The notes below the pieces were generated by a model that was not told the DNA's origin, did no database searches, and worked only from the letters and a program-made list of their open reading frames with translations. Position numbers and translations under genes: made by a program. DNA of 8,377 nt from Bacillota bacterium (lineage in GTDB: Bacteria > Eremiobacterota > SpSt-956 > JAKJGF01). How positions within the stretch are numbered: the first letter of the stretch is position 1; each line of letters begins with the position of its first letter. Positions 1 to 5,680 of this stretch are shown here, one piece after another. The stretch covers positions 1-8,377 of the forward strand of contig JAKPQU010000409.1 in the NCBI GenBank assembly GCA_029555925.1, written 5' to 3'.

Positions 1-159
1 GATAATATCAAAATCATTTTTTTCAATAGCAGAGATAAAGGTCTGTTCATTATCCACAGGAATTATTTCCGAGGGCATTCCACCCTCGGCAAGAATTGAT
101 TGAATCTGTAAAAAATCCAGATGAGAGTTTACAAGATAAAGAACCTGGAGTAATTTCAT
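1..159 (-). CDS. Response-regulator receiver domain protein, N-terminal 53 residues (partial)
   Basis: The start is an ATG at 159-157 on the minus strand, preceded by a strong GGAGGAG-type ribosome binding site at 163-170. The gene runs off the left edge. The 53 visible residues begin MKLLQVLYLVNSHLDF and end EKNDFDII. This matches the first beta strand, helix 1, beta 2 and helix 2 of a CheY-like receiver domain, stopping a few residues before the expected phospho-acceptor aspartate. Receivers normally carry two adjacent acidic residues after beta 1 (as in VEDN) that bind magnesium. Here residues 10-11 are Val-Asn, so the pair is missing. The protein may therefore be a pseudo-receiver or be controlled without ordinary phosphorylation. 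What follows the receiver cannot be seen. It is divergent from the gene at 406. The family call rests on pattern only and is moderately sure. Confidence 0.6.
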   Translation of the reverse strand, partial: MKLLQVLYLVNSHLDFLQIQSILAEGGMPSEIIPVDNEQTFISAIEKNDFDII

Positions 160-177
160 AATCTCCTCCGCAATATC

Positions 178-240
178 TCTCATAATATTTTATATGAGAA
201 TAATGAAGTCTGTGACTTCACCGGATGCTGATTCTCATAT
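178..240. repeat. Nested inverted repeats in the divergent leader region
   Basis: A perfect 10-base inverted repeat, ATATGAGAAT at 192-201 and ATTCTCATAT at 231-240, encloses a second perfect hairpin, TGAAGTC (204-210), TGT loop, GACTTCA (214-220). The left arm can also pair with TCTCATA at 178-184, giving a competing 7-base stem over 178-199. CTCATATCT occurs at 234-242 and again directly repeated at 259-267. On the minus strand this would sit in the untranslated leader of the receiver-domain gene, starting about 19 bases before its ATG. It could be a regulator binding site or an RNA fold with two alternative states. The symmetry is seen; the function is inferred. Confidence 0.55.
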
Positions 241-324
241 CTGGTTGTGACCGCTCCGCTCATATCTATATAATATATAATTCTTTAATTTTTCCCGAAA
301 ATCCTTCAAGTATGAAAAGATGAA

Positions 325-353
325 TTGATATTTTCCGGTACCTGTGATAATAT
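325..353 (+). promoter_or_regulatory. Candidate sigma-70-type promoter for the 406-1717 gene pair
   Basis: TTGATA at 325-330 (five of six matches to TTGACA) is followed after 17 bases by TAATAT at 348-353 (four of six matches to TATAAT). An overlapping alternative -10, GATAAT at 346-351, has a TG one base upstream. Either would start transcription around 360, about 45 bases before the ATG at 406. No other good promoter is visible before this gene. Confidence 0.45.
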
Positions 354-390
354 AACATTTAACAAATAATGCGAGTCGGATCACATGTCA

Positions 391-396
391 AAGGAG
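391..396 (+). promoter_or_regulatory. Ribosome binding site AAGGAG that selects the start at 406
   Basis: AAGGAG lies 9 bases before ATG at 406. The in-frame ATG at 385 lies upstream of it with no purine-rich site of its own, and the in-frame ATG at 397 abuts it directly. The spacing favours 406 as the true start. Confidence 0.6.
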
Positions 397-405
397 ATGG
401 TAGAC

Positions 406-933
406 ATGGCAATAAAAACTGACTGGAATAAAATCTTTGAAGAAATCAAATATAATTTTTCTGCCGAAATAACGACAGGTTCAGGAGGATGGCCCAGGTT
501 CGCCGGGAAACATAAAAACAGAGATTTTACTATTTTCCCTTCGTCAGGAGAGCTTACCTTTCATATTTGCCTGAAATCGGATTTTGAACTTGGCCTTACG
601 AACGAAAATATCTTTACGATCATGCTGAAAGGATTTCAGCAGGATATTCAAATAGGAGCAGAAGACTTTGACAGCCGCTATCTCATAAAAGGAGGCCCTG
701 AAGAAAAAGTTATAGATTTCCTCTCATATGACAGAATAAGAGGAGCTATAAGATGTTTTGAACCGATAAAATTATTACATCTATGCCATTCATATCTTGA
801 AATAACAAGAAAAATGGAAAGAAACGAAATATTTACAATAGATAAAATGGATTTCCTTCTTGAAAGGTTCCTCGTTCTGGCAGAAGGAATAGAAAATCCT
901 GAAACAATAGAAGAAGATGATGATGAAGATTAA
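406..933 (+). CDS. Hypothetical acidic protein, 175 aa
   Basis: I do not recognise this protein. It has no signal peptide or membrane segment, so it is probably cytoplasmic. From the chosen ATG, residues 1-20 look helical. Residues 27-60 look like beta strands (WPRFAGKHKNRDFTIF then LTFHICLKSDF). A stretch FDSRYLIKGGPEE follows at 88-100, a helical part runs over 105-165, and the tail ends in a very acidic EEDDDED. The order 'compact GKHKNRDF strand, then FD..YLIKG, then helix' faintly recalls DUF3137-like proteins, but I would not assign that family. The start at 406 is chosen over the in-frame ATGs at 385 (182 aa) and 397 because AAGGAG at 391-396 is well spaced only for 406. The last 17 bases overlap the start of yqeB, so the two are probably co-translated. 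Confidence 0.75.
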   Translation: MAIKTDWNKIFEEIKYNFSAEITTGSGGWPRFAGKHKNRDFTIFPSSGELTFHICLKSDFELGLTNENIFTIMLKGFQQDIQIGAEDFDSRYLIKGGPEEKVIDFLSYDRIRGAIRCFEPIKLLHLCHSYLEITRKMERNEIFTIDKMDFLLERFLVLAEGIENPETIEEDDDED

Positions 934-1717
934 AGTTTTATTGAGAGGCGGAGGCGACCTTGCCACAGGTGTCGCCCACAGACTCTTCAAATCAGGAATG
1001 AGCGTAGTAATTACAGAACTTGAAAAACCTCTGGTTATAAGAAGGACAGTAGCCTTTGCCTCTGCTGTCTATGACGGAGAAATTACAATAGAAGGTGTAA
1101 GGGGAATTTCATGTAAAAACATCCCGGAATATTTTGGTGATTATATACCTGTTATTATAGACCCTGAATGTAAGCTCCTTAAAGAATTCAATCCCCATGT
1201 GCTGGTAGATGTTACAATGAGGAAATATAACATGGGGACAAACATTGACATGGCTCCTCTTGTAATAGCACTCGGCCCCGGATTTACTGCAGGTGTGGAT
1301 GTTCACAGAGTAATAGAGACACAGAGAGGTCATTTTCTCGGACAGATTTTATATGAAGGATCTGCGGAACCGGACACAGGCATACCCGGAGAGATAGGCG
1401 GAGAAAGCTGGAAAAGAATTGTGAGATCCCCGGCAGATGGTATATTTATCAGTGAAAAAAATATAGGTGACAGAATATCTGAAGGTGAATTAATAGGACA
1501 GGTAGATAATGTAGAGGTTCATGCACTGCTTTCAGGAGTTTTAAGAGGCCTTATAAAAACCGGTCTCTATGTTACGAAAAACCTTAAAATAGGTGATATA
1601 GACCCGAGAGCGAAAGAAGAATATATTAACACAATTTCTGATAAAGCACGTTCCCTCGGAGGCAGTGTTCTCCAGGCCATAATGGAGGAATTTGCCGGCA
1701 GATTTAATTTTCAATAA
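917..1717 (+). CDS. yqeB: YqeB / EF2563 family protein (selenium-dependent molybdenum hydroxylase system)
   Basis: The 266-residue protein matches the EF2563/YqeB family in length and motifs. Residues 7-18 read VLLRGGGDLATG, a glycine-rich Rossmann-like nucleotide loop. GPGF is at 120-123 and ETQRGH at 134-139. The last third (about 170-230) contains SPADGIFISEKNIGDRISEGE and a following VHALLSGVLRG, which resemble a biotinyl/lipoyl-type beta fold. The family is known from genomes with selenium-dependent molybdenum hydroxylases, where it is thought to help mature the enzyme; its reaction is not established to my knowledge. Three ATG codons in a row (917, 920, 923) could each start it and no strong ribosome binding site is seen. 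It overlaps the upstream gene by up to 17 bases, which suggests translational coupling. No hydroxylase, selD or other partner gene is in this window, so its role here is open. The family call is fairly sure. Confidence 0.85.
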   Translation: MMMKIKVLLRGGGDLATGVAHRLFKSGMSVVITELEKPLVIRRTVAFASAVYDGEITIEGVRGISCKNIPEYFGDYIPVIIDPECKLLKEFNPHVLVDVTMRKYNMGTNIDMAPLVIALGPGFTAGVDVHRVIETQRGHFLGQILYEGSAEPDTGIPGEIGGESWKRIVRSPADGIFISEKNIGDRISEGELIGQVDNVEVHALLSGVLRGLIKTGLYVTKNLKIGDIDPRAKEEYINTISDKARSLGGSVLQAIMEEFAGRFNFQ

Positions 1718-1827
1718 ACAAATATTCCCTCTTTTTCCACCATCCCGTTGAGAAGAGAATTATTACAAGGGTTTATAGAAATAGGCCCCAGATTAAAATT
1801 TGAGCTATCCTGAAAACCCTGATTTTA

Positions 1828-2673
1828 TTATAAATAATGTAAAGATGAATCATTTATTTCTACATCCATTTTTTCACCTTTAATCTCTATCTGTCTTTCC
1901 CAGTAATAAAATATCTGTTTTTTAGACTCGTCAGCCTGCATGATATAACCATTTCCGCTTGATTTGACAGATGTCTCCGTCGGACTGAGCAATATATAGG
2001 TCTGATTCGGATAAGTCGGATTGGGACATCCCGGTGATGGACAGGAGCCTGTTGGATACGGATAATTCTGGCATGGATAATTATACTGATAGGGATAGGG
2101 ATAGGGATAGGTCTGGCCTACATAAAGACCGGGACTCTTTGCATAAGTATTTTCATAACCCCAGTTGGTTATAATTTTGTTATTCTCTCCTCCTGTAGAA
2201 AGTTCATATCTCTGGCTCTTCAGCAAATACTGGCCGGGAGGCAGGAACACTTTATATACCCTGTCTCCGTACATACCAAGTTCTTTAACACAGGTTCCGT
2301 CCTGATTGTAAATAAAAATTTTTACAGGTTTATAAAGCTCTATGTCATTTGATTTTATACTGAAGTCAGACTCACAGAGATTTAAGGTTATTTTCAGTTC
2401 TCCTGCATATTTTTCTGCCGAAACGAGTCCCATAAGATTACAGCACCCTTTTAACTGATAATATTTTTCTCCTTTTACTGTCTCATATGGTACGGTTTTA
2501 AAATAATCTTCTTTAAATCCGAATACGGAAATTTCACTGTAAGGAATAAAGGGCTCGTTATTCAGGAGAAGATAATTTATATCTCTCCCGTTTACTGTCA
2601 CTTTCATAATATCCTGCCCGAAAGCAGGTAAAACCATTATAAAAATAATTAATAAAAATAATATTTTTTTCAT
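1828..2673 (-). CDS. Secreted Pro/Tyr-rich hypothetical protein, 281 aa
   Basis: A type-I signal peptide is clear: MKK, a hydrophobic stretch at 4-16, then PAFG with likely cleavage after residue 19. Residues 24-97 (VTVNGRDINYLLLNNEPFIPYSEI through GELKITL) resemble a copper-amine-oxidase-N-type or stalk domain, which is often found in exported proteins. Residues 116-153 look like a small beta sandwich (VKIFIYNQDGTCVKEL, then LPPGQYLL). Residues 189-226 are low-complexity Pro/Tyr/Asn/Cys, including TYPYPYPYQYNYP. There are seven cysteines (77, 78, 100, 128, 201, 211, 216), so disulfides are possible after export. The ATG at 2673 has a strong AAGGAGGT site at 2680-2687 and a promoter just upstream. 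It is convergent with yqeB and divergent from the lipoprotein at 2942. I cannot name a function; an exported structural or surface protein is a guess. Confidence 0.75.
   Translation of the reverse strand: MKKILFLLIIFIMVLPAFGQDIMKVTVNGRDINYLLLNNEPFIPYSEISVFGFKEDYFKTVPYETVKGEKYYQLKGCCNLMGLVSAEKYAGELKITLNLCESDFSIKSNDIELYKPVKIFIYNQDGTCVKELGMYGDRVYKVFLPPGQYLLKSQRYELSTGGENNKIITNWGYENTYAKSPGLYVGQTYPYPYPYQYNYPCQNYPYPTGSCPSPGCPNPTYPNQTYILLSPTETSVKSSGNGYIMQADESKKQIFYYWERQIEIKGEKMDVEINDSSLHYL
2088..2111. repeat. Four-copy GATAGG hexanucleotide repeat inside a gene
   Basis: Four perfect copies of GATAGG stand in a row. On the coding (minus) strand they encode alternating Pro-Tyr codons in the low-complexity tract of the secreted protein (about residues 188-196). 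Because the unit is six bases, a gain or loss of copies would keep the frame and only lengthen or shorten the tract. Confidence 0.85.
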
Positions 2674-2699
2674 AATTTTACCTCCTTACATTTATTTCC

Positions 2700-2715
2700 T
2701 GGTATAATTATACCA
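2700..2715 (-). promoter_or_regulatory. Extended -10 promoter within a 16-base palindrome
   Basis: On the minus strand, TATAAT lies at 2712-2707 with TG at 2715-2714, making an extended -10 TGGTATAAT. The -35 position (TGTCTG, 2735-2730) is poor, as is common with extended -10 promoters. Transcription would start near 2700, leaving a leader of about 27 bases before the ATG at 2673. The same bases form a perfect palindrome, TGGTATAATTATACCA, which could be an operator, though a -10 box is partly self-complementary by nature. Confidence 0.6.
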
Positions 2716-2767
2716 TAAAATTGCATAATCAGACAGGATAATTGCATTTATAGTATATTTAAGTGGC

Positions 2768-2839
2768 CGTGACGCGTAAAGCGTAACGCGTGACGTGTTT
2801 ATATCCATACGCATCACGCATTACGCTTTACGCATTACG
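2768..2839. repeat. Long imperfect hairpin built from 7-base units
   Basis: The left arm 2768-2798 reads as 7-base units CGTGACG, CGTAAAG, CGTAACG, CGTGACG plus TGT. The right arm 2809-2839 is its imperfect reverse complement, also with 7-base spacing (units such as CGTAATG and CGTAAAG on the opposite strand). The arms are both 31 bases and match at 26 positions. Two of the five differences would be G-T pairs in the plus-strand RNA. The loop is 10 bases. It lies between two divergent genes and belongs to the same repeat family as 4539-4576 and 6407-6436. Confidence 0.85.
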
Positions 2840-2846
2840 AGATCTT

Positions 2847-2866
2847 ATAGTTATGAAAGTAACTAT
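2847..2866. repeat. Short inverted repeat ATAGTTA/TAACTAT
   Basis: Perfect 7-base arms at 2847-2853 and 2860-2866 are separated by 6 bases, starting 8 bases after the long heptamer hairpin and about 75 bases before the lipoprotein start. It could be an operator for the downstream gene pair, or chance in AT-rich DNA. I see no convincing -35/-10 pair for the gene at 2942. Confidence 0.3.
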
Positions 2867-2941
2867 TAATCTGGGTATCGTAAAAAAACACTATAAAAAA
2901 AACAGATAGCCGCCTTATATTAATAAAAGGAGAAATAATAA

Positions 2942-3700
2942 ATGGTAAAACGTATTTTTTATATATTCTTGATTTCAATCTCTCTATCTCTGTTAAATTC
3001 CTGCGGTGCAGCGGCACCGTCACTGCCTTCTTTCAATCCAGGCGATTCCGCCACAGAAGAAGAATTGCAGATGGACAGACTCTTTCCGACTCAATCCGTA
3101 AAAAAATGGATCTATAAATTCAGAGAAGTAAAATATTCCAGCTATTATGACATGATAATATATGAATTTAACAGTACGGAAACATGGGATGTTCTACCGG
3201 CAGACGCTCCCTATGTGGCGATAAGACAATCGGGAGACAGCTATTTTGTCACAACGAGGGCAGTATATAAAAAGACTTCATCCACACTTATACTTAACAA
3301 TTTAAAATATGAGTATGAATCTGAGACTCAGGGGTTTAATGGCATGTTGCTATATCTACCGGTACAGTTAGGCTTTACCTGGAAAGCTGCTCTTCCTTTT
3401 CAGGGCCATGATTACTACTTAACTATGGAAGACGGTGAGAATAAAATATCTACCATATCGGATATAGCATATACTCCTGCCGGGACATTCAACCACTGCG
3501 TAAGAACTGACTTTACGGCAAGCGGCACAAAAACATTTATAGATACCGGCAGTGTAAGTGTTTCCTGTGCTATAACAACCTGGTATGCTCCTGATGTGGG
3601 TATAGTAAAGAGTAAAAGTGTATTAAATATGAAATCCATTCAGGATTCATCCATAGATGAAAGAATTGATATAAACAGAGAACTGGAAAGTTATGAATAA
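2942..3700 (+). CDS. Hypothetical lipoprotein, 252 aa
   Basis: Residues 1-21 form a type-II signal: MVKR, a hydrophobic run, then the lipobox LNSC with the lipidated cysteine at 21. The residue after it is Gly, not Asp, so by the E. coli sorting rule it would go to an outer membrane if one is present. A short linker (22-45) precedes a beta-rich domain. FPTQSVKKWIYKF (48-60), TPAGTFNHCVRTDF (178-191) and TWYAPDVGIVKS (213-224) match a pattern I know from many uncharacterised bacterial lipoproteins, in which a 'PAGTF..C' strand is followed by 'WYAPGVGLVK'. Their function is unknown. Cys 186 and Cys 209 could pair. AAGGAG at 2927-2932 gives a well-placed start. Its last 8 bases overlap the nuclease gene, so the two are likely one transcript. 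Confidence 0.8.
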   Translation: MVKRIFYIFLISISLSLLNSCGAAAPSLPSFNPGDSATEEELQMDRLFPTQSVKKWIYKFREVKYSSYYDMIIYEFNSTETWDVLPADAPYVAIRQSGDSYFVTTRAVYKKTSSTLILNNLKYEYESETQGFNGMLLYLPVQLGFTWKAALPFQGHDYYLTMEDGENKISTISDIAYTPAGTFNHCVRTDFTASGTKTFIDTGSVSVSCAITTWYAPDVGIVKSKSVLNMKSIQDSSIDERIDINRELESYE

Positions 3701-4535
3701 TATAGCAGAGAAACATGTTATGATACCGCCAGATTTTCAATTCAGTCAGGCAAATCTTCAGGATTATACAGACTGTCCCAGGAGATTTCAGCTGACTTAT
3801 TTATTAAAACTCTCATGGCCATCGGTAGAAGCTGAACCTATAACTGAACATGAGAGAAATTTATATCTGGGAACTGCCTTTCATCGTATGGTTTATCAAC
3901 ATATAATGGGAGTGCCGGAAGAAGATCTTCAAAGAATGATTGATGACAAAGATTTAAAATTATGGTGGCATAATTATCTTCAATACAGACCTTATGATAT
4001 ATCAGGCAAACTGTATCCTGAAACAGTTCTGTCATGCCATTCAGGAGATTTCTCTATTATTGGGAAATATGATCTCATAGCCCTTTCAGAAGAGAGAGCC
4101 CTTATTATCGACTGGAAAACCTCCAGGAAAAAGCCTGCCAGAACCTTTCTTCAACATCGCATACAGACACGATTATACTTATATCTTCTCATCGAAGGAG
4201 GAAAATATTTCCGCAAGGGGAAACATTTTGCCCCTGAAAAAATAGAAATGATGTACTGGTTTCCCTCTTTTCCTGAAAGTCCCGAAGTGTTCAGTTATAA
4301 TTTTTCTGAATATCAAAAAGATAAAGAATTTTTGACACATCTTATTGAAGAAATTAACAGTGTGAAAGAATTCAGATTGACAGAAGAAGTGAAACACTGT
4401 CTTTACTGTTCCTATCGTTCTCTGTGCGAGAGAGGCATAAAGGCAGGATATATTGATGAAATGGAAGAGTACATAGAGATTAAAGAAACAGACATTAATC
4501 TGGATTTTGAGCAGATTGGAGAAATAGAATTTTAA
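3693..4535 (+). CDS. PD-(D/E)XK nuclease with Cas4/AddB-type iron-sulfur cysteines
   Basis: The 280-residue protein shows the ordered motifs of the RecB/Cas4 nuclease group: Cys 28 in DYTDCPRRF, His 64 in GTAFHRMVYQH, Asp 127 in IIGKYDLIA, Asp 140 and Lys 142 in LIIDWKTSRK, and Gln 158 to Tyr 162 in QTRLY. A C-terminal Cys 236, Cys 239, Cys 245 completes the four cysteines that hold a 4Fe-4S cluster in Cas4 and AddB. All catalytic residues are present, so an active metal-dependent DNA exonuclease is likely. No helicase domain is attached and no cas1, cas2, addA or recB lies nearby, so it looks like a stand-alone member. It is longer than a typical Cas4 (about 170-220 residues). The start overlaps the lipoprotein stop (ATGAATAA), and a second ATG at 3720 is possible but has no ribosome binding site. 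The pairing with a lipoprotein is odd. The family call is strong; the cellular role is unknown. Confidence 0.88.
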   Translation: MNNIAEKHVMIPPDFQFSQANLQDYTDCPRRFQLTYLLKLSWPSVEAEPITEHERNLYLGTAFHRMVYQHIMGVPEEDLQRMIDDKDLKLWWHNYLQYRPYDISGKLYPETVLSCHSGDFSIIGKYDLIALSEERALIIDWKTSRKKPARTFLQHRIQTRLYLYLLIEGGKYFRKGKHFAPEKIEMMYWFPSFPESPEVFSYNFSEYQKDKEFLTHLIEEINSVKEFRLTEEVKHCLYCSYRSLCERGIKAGYIDEMEEYIEIKETDINLDFEQIGEIEF

Positions 4536-4538
4536 ACG

Positions 4539-4576
4539 TAATACGTAACGCGTTACGCGTAACGCGTTACGTATTA
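4539..4576. repeat. Perfect 38-base palindrome of alternating 7-base units
   Basis: The sequence is identical to its own reverse complement over 38 bases, centred on ACGCGT at 4555-4560. It is made of units CGTAACG and CGTTACG alternating, flanked by TAATA and TATTA. It sits 3 bases after the nuclease stop codon and 8 bases before the asd stop codon, between two converging genes. A 19-base stem there could end transcription from both sides, but neither strand has a good T-run after it (only TTT on the minus strand). It belongs to the same family as 2768-2839 and 6407-6436. Confidence 0.92.
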
Positions 4577-4584
4577 TCTGCCAA

Positions 4585-5667
4585 TCACTGTAAAAGTCCT
4601 TTTCTGTACATAAGCTCTGCATTCAAAAGGGCCGCTCCTGCAGCACCTCTCAGGGTATTATGAGTTAAAACTACCATCTTAAAATCCAGGAGATTACATG
4701 GTCTTATTCTTCCAACTACTGCAGTCATACCATTGCCTTCCATTACATCGAGTCTCGGCTGTGGTCTATCTGCTTCAGTTCTTACTACAACAGGCTTCTC
4801 CGGCGCCATAGGAAGTTTCAGGGATTGAGGTTCTCCTCTGAATTCCTGCAAAACTTCCGTTATTTCTTCTACAGAAGTCTTCTTATTGAGTTTTACACTT
4901 ATACAGCACATATGGCCGTCAAGAACAGGAACCCTGTTACAGTGGGCACTTATTTTTATGGGAGCATTTATTATTTCATCACCTTTATATGTGCCGAGTA
5001 TCTTCAGAGGTTCAGTTTCAGCCTTTTCTTCTTCTCCTCCTATATGGGGAACAACGTTTCCCAGTATATCCATAGAAGGAACTCCCGGATACCCCGCGCC
5101 GCTTATAGCCTGCATGGATACGAGATGGACCTGTTCCACTCCGAATTTATCGTGCAGTGCTTTTAATACTATCGTCACTCCCATTATAGTACAGTTGGAA
5201 TTGGTTACTATAAATCCCCCTGATTTTTTATATGACTCCTGATGTTTTATCAGTTCAAGATGGCCGGGATTTACTTCGGCGCTCAACAGAGGAACATATT
5301 TATCCCACCTGTGATTTTTTGAATTACTTACAACTACATATCCCTGATTTGCAAACTCTTCTTCGATTTCTCCTGCAACAGAGCTGTCAAGTCCTGAAAA
5401 AAGGATTTTACAGTCCAGAGGAGGTTTACAGTCTTTTACTGTAAGTTTTTTTGCTATTTCAGGGATATGAGCGCTTATTTTCCATCGTCCCGATACAGCT
5501 TTTTCATATAACTTGCCGGAACTTTTTTCAGAAGCACAGAGTTCTGTCAGTTCAAAATACATGTGTCCGTCAAGCAATTGAATAAATCTCTGTCCCACAG
5601 TTCCCGTTGCTCCTAAAATTCCTGCCTTTACTTTTCTTAATATAGTTCCCGGTTTTACATTTTCCAT
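4585..5667 (-). CDS. asd: Aspartate-semialdehyde dehydrogenase, archaeal/fungal type
   Basis: It reduces aspartyl-4-phosphate to aspartate semialdehyde with NADPH, the branch point to lysine/diaminopimelate, threonine and methionine. Numbering from ATG at 5667 (360 aa), [10 protein letters not shown] at 19-28 is the nucleotide loop. The catalytic cysteine is Cys 159 in [25 protein letters not shown] (188-204) followed by GGEEEK (210-215) is typical of the archaeal/fungal branch rather than the E. coli type. The acid-base histidine is His 252 in NRVPVLDGH. The protein is full length with all key residues. A GTG six bases earlier (5673) would add two residues, but it is too close to the ribosome binding site. 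The start lies 12 bases after the SEC-C/TPR gene, whose stop codon touches the ribosome binding site, so the two are surely co-transcribed. Confidence 0.95.
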   Translation of the reverse strand: MENVKPGTILRKVKAGILGATGTVGQRFIQLLDGHMYFELTELCASEKSSGKLYEKAVSGRWKISAHIPEIAKKLTVKDCKPPLDCKILFSGLDSSVAGEIEEEFANQGYVVVSNSKNHRWDKYVPLLSAEVNPGHLELIKHQESYKKSGGFIVTNSNCTIMGVTIVLKALHDKFGVEQVHLVSMQAISGAGYPGVPSMDILGNVVPHIGGEEEKAETEPLKILGTYKGDEIINAPIKISAHCNRVPVLDGHMCCISVKLNKKTSVEEITEVLQEFRGEPQSLKLPMAPEKPVVVRTEADRPQPRLDVMEGNGMTAVVGRIRPCNLLDFKMVVLTHNTLRGAAGAALLNAELMYRKGLLQ

Positions 5668-5674
5668 AAACACT

Positions 5675-5680
5675 CTCTCC
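5675..5680 (-). promoter_or_regulatory. Ribosome binding site GGAGAG that selects the asd ATG start
   Basis: Read on the minus strand, GGAGAG lies 7 bases before ATG at 5667 but only 1 base before the in-frame GTG at 5673. ATG is therefore the likely start. The site begins on the last base of the upstream gene's TAG stop codon. Confidence 0.65.

Noticed and set aside
50..58. TTATCCACA, a perfect DnaA-box sequence
   Set aside because: It is single, lies within the coding region of the receiver protein, and has no neighbouring boxes or AT-rich unwinding region, so chance is the best explanation.
1768..1820. AGGGTTT and AAACCCT inverted repeat between the converging yqeB and secreted-protein genes
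   Set aside because: The arms are only 7 bases with a 39-base loop and no T-run; too weak to call a terminator.
2853..2909. A possible 18-residue basic peptide frame upstream of the lipoprotein
   Set aside because: There is no ribosome binding site before its ATG and the Lys-rich sequence reflects A-runs; more likely untranslated leader.
3693..4535. Cas4 of a CRISPR adaptation module
   Set aside because: No cas1, cas2 or repeat-spacer array is present and the protein is longer than typical Cas4; a general RecB/Cas4-like nuclease is safer.
4825..5242. Long open frames opposite asd on the plus strand
   Set aside because: They are mirror frames of a clearly conserved enzyme and have no ribosome binding site or recognisable motif.
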